Positions 58,485 to 64,000 of a stretch of 64,000 bases of DNA are shown one piece after another (position 1 is the first letter of the stretch; every line of letters starts with the position of its first letter). Both the position numbers and the translations under genes were made by a program. Source of the stretch: Diploscapter coronatus. Lineage: Eukaryota > Nematoda > Chromadorea > Rhabditida > Rhabditidae. Under the pieces are notes generated by a model, which worked only from the letters and a program-made list of their open reading frames with translations, was not told where the DNA came from and did no database searches. The stretch is taken from the NCBI GenBank assembly GCA_964036155.1, contig OZ038422.1, positions 15,151,201 through 15,215,200 on the forward strand, written 5' to 3'.

Positions 58485-59437
58485 TGCTTTATTATTTTAT
58501 AATTTGGGTAAATATGTGGAGTTCAAATTTTCATAATGTGTGCTTAGGATTTCGATTTCAAGTATAAATTTAAGTCTGAATCGAAATTCGCTCGAGCTGG
58601 AAATTGAAATTTCTAACATCCCCGATTTTCTACCCTGTTGAAATAAATTGTTGCAAGATTCGCTGTCGTTAGATTTTATTTTCTTCGTTATGTTTCTTCA
58701 AGATACATTACTCGCACTCGATAATCATTTTTATGAGTTATACCTTCTTATTCTCGATAAATCGTCATTTCTTTGGTATAGTTATGCGGTTTTTACCATA
58801 TCTCTTATCGCGAAAGTCGGCCTAGTTTAGTGATGAAAGTGAGAAAGATCACTTCAAATCTGAAAGCTAAGGAACAGAAACCAAATGAAACACCGATGAT
58901 TACTCAGGTTGTAGTTAGTCTTGTGAGTGTGAGACTTGTATGGTTTATAAGTTTCTTTTATATTTCTTAATCATATCCATCTTATTACTATAGGCAATTT
59001 GTAAAAGCGGTGCCCATCTTTAACGAATTAGCATTGAAAGAAATTCATTTCCACGAGCAATTTTGCTCAGTGTATCTACTTTTACGTAACTATTTTTACT
59101 TGATGAAAAAGACAATATTTTTCCTTTCAAAGTATATAATATTTGATCTATTGACACAGGAAAGTAGGTTTGCTGAAAATTCAAACTCGAAGAAATTTAA
59201 AAATCCTATCTTCGGAAAAACTTTTCCTCATCATACAGTTCTATTTGTGGCTAAAATATCGGAGAAAGTGAAAGCGCTGATCAAATTAGGCTGACATCCT
59301 CCATTCTCGCCTATATGAAAATTTTTCATCCCTCCCATTAAGTGGTTTGATAAGAGGATAAGAGGGAAACCAGGTTGTTAGGAAGGACAGCCATAAAGCA
59401 AATCATTTTAGAAATCCATAAGAAATAGCGTTGAGAT
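58485..59437. other. Intergenic, nothing recognised
   Basis: AT-rich sequence between the palindrome and the large hAT-like element. Short + strand ORFs at 58648 and 59010 show no signal peptide, domain or splice context that I can support. Confidence 0.4.
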
Positions 59438-60398
59438 TAGGGACCGCCAAGCCCCGCCCCTTTCACTTGATTCAAAAGTGTCCATAGTTAATAGCCCTTT
59501 CGATTATCGCCGATTTTTTTTGTTTTTTTTTTGCTTTTCATAGTTGATCGGTACCTACTACACAATTCGATACCGCTCTTTCACGTGGTGATATCGATTT
59601 ATTGATCGGGGTGCGAAAAAAGTCCGCAAATGCGCGTCAAATTATGGCAATGCTAATATTTCGAGTTTTAAAAAAGGCACATAAAATTTTTTTTGATGAA
59701 TCGATACACCTAGTTGACATGTACAACATATGTAAAAATTAGAAAAATCCTAGGACGCGTAACTTTTTCCGAGCCAATAATATATGCTCGCCTTTGGGGT
59801 ACTGTATCTTGACAAGGGATCGTTAAAATCGTCTGAAATCTTGACTAAAATAAAATTTGATACTCGCTAATTACGTTATTCAAAAGAAAAAAACGAAATT
59901 TTATCAAAAAATATTTTTTAAATTAATTTCAAAATGACCATTTTTTTGTCTTCATTAAATTTGATCACTGTAGGCATATTTTGAAAGGCACATATTTTTT
60001 TATTTTATATTTTGATTAGTCGGTCAATTGTCTGTCTTCAGTGAAAAAATTAGAAAAATCCTAGGACGCGCGGCTGAGATCCTGATAATCCGCGAAAATA
60101 TACAAGAAGCCAATGTTGAATGGAAGAGAGTGCAGAGAAAAAGATCCCCAAAGGCAGAGAAAGAAAGGGGGGAGCGAGAGGCATAGTGTCTTTTGCAGAT
60201 AGGCCACGCCCCTTTCCCTTGTCCACGAAAAGGAGCGAGTTTTCCTATTTTTCGCGTTAAATTTTATCTAATTTCTTGTCAATGACTTATTTTTTCGCGG
60301 TTTTTTCGGTGGGGATGGCTAGAGGAGCACCTCAGCCCCTGAAAAATGTAGAAAACATACTGCCAGAGTGAATTTGGCAGAATGGCTGGCGGTCCCTA
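59438..60398. mobile_element. Non-autonomous hAT-like transposon, about 0.96 kb
   Basis: The element starts TAGGGACCGCCAAGCC and ends with the complement of TAGGGACCGCCAGCC. It is flanked by a perfect 8-bp duplication, GTTGAGAT (59430-59437 and 60399-60406). Internally a 22-bp sequence (ATTAGAAAAATCCTAGGACG...) is repeated in direct orientation at 59738 and 60049, and CACGCCCCTTT-like sequences occur near both ends. No transposase ORF is present, so it is a deletion derivative or solo non-autonomous copy. Confidence 0.85.
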
Positions 60399-62006
60399 GT
60401 TGAGATGAAAAAATAGAATATTTCAAGATTTACAAGTTTAGCTAAGCGAAATAGCTTTCGCTTCTCTAATTTTCGAAGATGGATTTGATCAGAGAAAGAA
60501 AAATATTCAGATCTATAAGAAAGTTGAAAGATGAAAGGTTGTTCTTGCAGAACCAAAAAATTCCCTTTTTTCTGGGCTCCTTTGAGGTGCCGTAGGAACC
60601 CCCGCCGCTGAAGGTCAGCCACGCCCACATGGGTTTGTTTTAGGGCGACTACACCAAAGGAGTCACTTCTGTTTTTTGCTTTCGGAGCGCACACTTCACG
60701 TTCTCAATATTTTTTCCGCATTATTTTGTATTATCTGTTTGTGTCAATAAATCTATTTAAATATCCAAATTTTTCCTTCCTTTGGTAGCCACTAACAGGC
60801 AACTGCTTTCCCTCACTAATCGCACTACTTAGTTGTTCTTGCTTAATCCTGTCATCTGTTCCTTATCCTTGGAGATTCCTCCCTAAGCTCGACCGGCTCG
60901 TATCATTATCTCTCTCTTGAACAGATTCTTTCGTGGTCATCCCCTCGTTCCTGGCCCTTCGTACGGGCCACCCGTTTTCTCCTATCTCTCCCAGAGAGTC
61001 ACAACACCTCAGGTCAAACCCACAAAACCTTGAAAAAGGCACTGCCGGTTGGCATAAAGGTAGTAAAAATATAGAGGCTATTATTCTGGCTTTGGACAAT
61101 TTGTTGCAACAATTTGACAAATTTTTATTTTTAAATTATTGTGAAGCACTGTTTCGAATTTTCAGAGACATGTAATATATTTTACACAGTTCGACAATGT
61201 TGCAATTTCGCAACTTGAATAGATAGTTAGAGAAATGATAAGGCTTTAGCCAATCCTCTTCTAGCCTTCCAGTATTGCATACATTATGTAGAGTTGCGAC
61301 GTTACTTAATTTCCGAACAGTCGATATTTTATGATAGTTGGCATATTTTCCAACAAAATTGCGATTTTTCAATGACAATCGAAACATTATTTAATACTTG
61401 CTCTGAAAGAGTTCGTCTACCATACTTCAATAGTCTAGTGTAAATGGAAATTGAATATCAATTAGCTGATAAATCGGCTTTGAGAGGCGTGTAAACTTGC
61501 CGTTGTTGCCTTTATGGGAGCGATTTTCACTTATTGAGAAACGAAGGGTGTTAGGTTCATGAAGACGTAACGCTTCTTGAAAATGTGAATATTGATTATT
61601 TTCTACATCTCTTCTTCATAATCAAATTTTAATGAAATTGTCGATAAATTCGAAATCTTTCCATCTAGCCGTTTGGGAAAATGTATACAAAAATGGAAAC
61701 ATTTTCCATTTCATCTAGAGAAAATGAAGGAGACGGGTTTATCATGTCGCAATGCTTCTTCGAATATCTGAATATCGACTAGTTTCCTAATTTTCTTTTT
61801 CAACGTTTCCCTTAATTTACCTACTTTATAGAAGATTACCTTTTATTTATCATGTAAAAATAACTGAACTATTGAAATATATCGCATTAGAAAGCTGGAA
61901 AACTTGCTGCTTTAGATTTTCTCTATCTTATATTTTAGATATTGTCGAATTTATTGAATCTGAATATCAATATTCGTCTATGACGTAGATTATTCATAGT
62001 GATTTG
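60399..62006. other. Intergenic, possible decayed repeat
   Basis: The part from about 60.8 to 61.05 kb is less AT-rich than its surroundings and has weak open frames on both strands without a recognisable domain, so it may be a transposon fragment. The remaining 0.9 kb before the glycosyltransferase start shows nothing I can support. Confidence 0.3.
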
Positions 62007-64000
62007 ATGGGAAGGACACGATTATCGTTTATTTTACTGATCGCCGGTTTATTATTCATTTTTCAATATTTTCATCACATTGAAAAATTGCTCTCTAAGC
62101 AAAAGAGTAGTTTTTGTGGAAATAGTAGGTTTTCTAACTTCGAAATTTCTGTAAATAATATAAATTTCATCAGTTTCTTCTTCATTCGATACCTTCCCAG
62201 AACATTCTATAATTCACTCGAAAGGACCAGGTTCCCAGATAAAATCTTCGGAAGAAAGCGGAGAATATTACGATTGTAAGTTATTTTCAAATCACTGGGA
62301 GGAAAATGAAACTTTTAGATGCAGCAAATTCTTCTAATGAAAATAGCCGATTGAGGAGTATTAAAACACTATCAGAGCCTTCAAAGGCCAATCTATCGCA
62401 TGAAGACTTCAAGATACCTGCACTTCCTTACCATGATTTGCATATGATGTGGCTGAGGAAGAATCTAACCAGAGCGGTAGGTAATTTGAGGGGAAAATTT
62501 ATATACACCTAGCCAATCTTTTTTACCTGCCCGTTCTGATTGTATATTCTTATTCTAAATGTCTAATGGAAAACTACTATTTCATTTTTCATTTCTCGAT
62601 AAATATTTCAGGAATATGGCAAGATGGGCATAAAACTTCTTTCGGCTTTTGAATACATCGACCACATTGCAATTCAAATTACGGCGCTGAATAAATTCGG
62701 GTTTGTGATACAATTAATGCTGGATAATTTCATCTTAGAAATCAGAAAATCTTGAGCTATGAAATTCTCACCACAAAATTACCTATGCAAATCTTAGCAT
62801 AGTTTCTTCACTATAGATCTTTATATTGCAATTTTTAAATTGTTTAAATTAACATAACTAAAAAAATCTCTAATTTGTTTAAGATTTAGGTTGAGAATGT
62901 ATTGTCACTATTACGACTCAAATCAGGGCCAAGTTGGAGAACTATATGAATCGGTTGTCTTTCCGGAGAGCGTAATTTATTGTGAACGAAGACCGGGTGT
63001 AAAATTCGTTTCTTTGACGGAAAAGCCTGATGATGAGCCACAATATCCTGTTCCTCTTATTGATAGAACAAAGCCAGGTGGTTTATTAAAAATTTTTCAC
63101 AATTATTGACTTGAGTTTCAGAACCAGAACATTTCTTTTCAATATGTGTAGCGTCATTTTATGGAGAAGAAGCAAAATGGTTAATGATTGCTGAGTTTAT
63201 CGAATTTTATAAAATTCAAGTATTCAAATGGGAGTTCGTATTTTTAACACAGACTAGTTTTCTAGGGTGCAACTCACTTCTACTTTTACATTCACCATCT
63301 TTCACTGTACGACCGAAAGATTTTGGAAGACTATCAAAGGACTGGAGATGTTGACATCACGATCATCGATGACCGTTACAAGAGAGGGGACAAGATATGG
63401 CATCACACAGGAATTTTTGTAGGTTTTTGATGAGTATCGAAATAACTTGTTCCAAAGGAGATTTTAATCGGACTTTATCGGGAATTATTGAGTTAAAGCT
63501 TTTCTTTATGATCAACCAAATTAGCAACTTAGCGAAGGATAGCAATAGAAATGGGTTAAAGACATTAGGAAGCTCATAATCTACTATTTAATCCAACCAA
63601 GCTATGATATTCCAAATTTACCTACAAAAAGTTCAGAACTGTGTTCTACGAAGTCGTTATCACTCAAAATGGGCTGCCATCATCGACATCGATGAGCGAC
63701 TTACAATGACTGAATACAATGGAACCATTGCTGATTATTTACGGTATTCAAGGTTGCTTGAAAAAAGGAAATATGAATTGCAGTGAAATCGATAATGATT
63801 CTATCGGTAGCATACAGTTTAGACAGCGATGGATAATGAAGACAGAATTACAGCCGGAAAAATACATTGATGAAAAGGAGGTTGGTTTATTGATATTTAC
63901 CTGAATTTATCAGATTTTCAAACCAAAATTTCGAACTGTTTTCTCCCATTTTCTGATCCAGATTTTTCAATATCTAATAATAATTCCAGACTTTATCGAA
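62007..64000 (+). CDS. Glycosyltransferase family 92 (DUF23) protein, 5' part
   Basis: Partial gene cut by the window end. Exons: 62007-62124, 62201-62275, 62319-62476, 62612-62700, 62890-63080, 63122-63219, 63266-63418, 63637-63743, 63784-63880, 63990-64000 onward, with compatible phases throughout, giving about 365 residues so far. The N terminus is a type II signal anchor (LSFILLIAGLLFIFQYF). A stem with N-glycosylation sequons follows. The GT92 catalytic region then shows SICVASFYGEEAKWL, IEFYKIQGATHFYFY, IDDRYKRGDK, RSRYHSKWAAIIDIDERL and RQRWIMK. The DID/DIDER acid cluster is the likely metal and nucleotide-sugar site. C. elegans GALT-1 of this family adds galactose to N-glycan core fucose. 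The exact acceptor here is unknown. The enzyme is expected in the Golgi. An upstream in-frame TTG at 62004 is not a start. Confidence 0.9.

Noticed and set aside
60332..60694. 120-codon - strand ORF overlapping the end of the large hAT-like element
   Set aside because: It crosses the element boundary and target duplication, has no transposase motif and lacks neighbouring exons.

Overview
The window is nuclear DNA from a nematode, probably a free-living rhabditid-type chromadorean. The reasons are AT-rich DNA, many introns with short TTTTCAG-type acceptors, an Srd-type chemoreceptor, a small secreted C-type lectin, a nematode-type acyltransferase-3/SGNH protein, a GT92 (DUF23) glycosyltransferase, a RUNX protein ending in IWRPF and a LIN-12/GLP-1-type Notch receptor. 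The species cannot be named from sequence alone. All gene models were spliced by hand. Exon phases close exactly in each multi-exon model, and paralogues were used to check several of them.

Layout. 0-13.2 kb holds small secreted-protein genes. On the + strand are a prepropeptide-like gene (132-935), two tandem paralogues of an unrecognised 315-residue secreted family (1543-3630 and 5215-7594) and one very short signal-peptide ORF (4022-4198). On the - strand are a C-type lectin (7759-8552) and four tandem paralogues of a four-cysteine secreted family (9691-13157), one of which has a long histidine-rich insertion. 13.5-17.2 kb is a 348-residue Srd-like chemoreceptor (-). 19.0-25.8 kb is the RUNX gene rnt-1 (-).

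25.8-36.2 kb is a 10.4 kb gene-poor divergent intergenic region. It separates rnt-1 from a 29-exon LIN-12/GLP-1 Notch receptor gene (+, 36183-53148, 1581 residues). This is followed by an acyltransferase-3/SGNH (OAC) gene (+, 54564-58182) and the 5' part of a GT92 glycosyltransferase gene (+, from 62007 and running off the window). RUNX and Notch are both cell-fate regulators and lie head to head. The 5' cluster looks like a typical nematode array of fast-evolving secreted and sensory genes.

Between and inside the genes lie six short non-autonomous hAT-like elements recognised by terminal inverted repeats and 8-bp target duplications (two of them apparently one family), and two large palindromes. 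One palindrome is a 98-bp-arm hairpin directly after the OAC stop codon. I found no tRNA, rRNA or CRISPR feature. Nothing here clearly amounts to a new biological system. The most novel-looking items are the two unrecognised secreted families and the hairpin and MITE structures.
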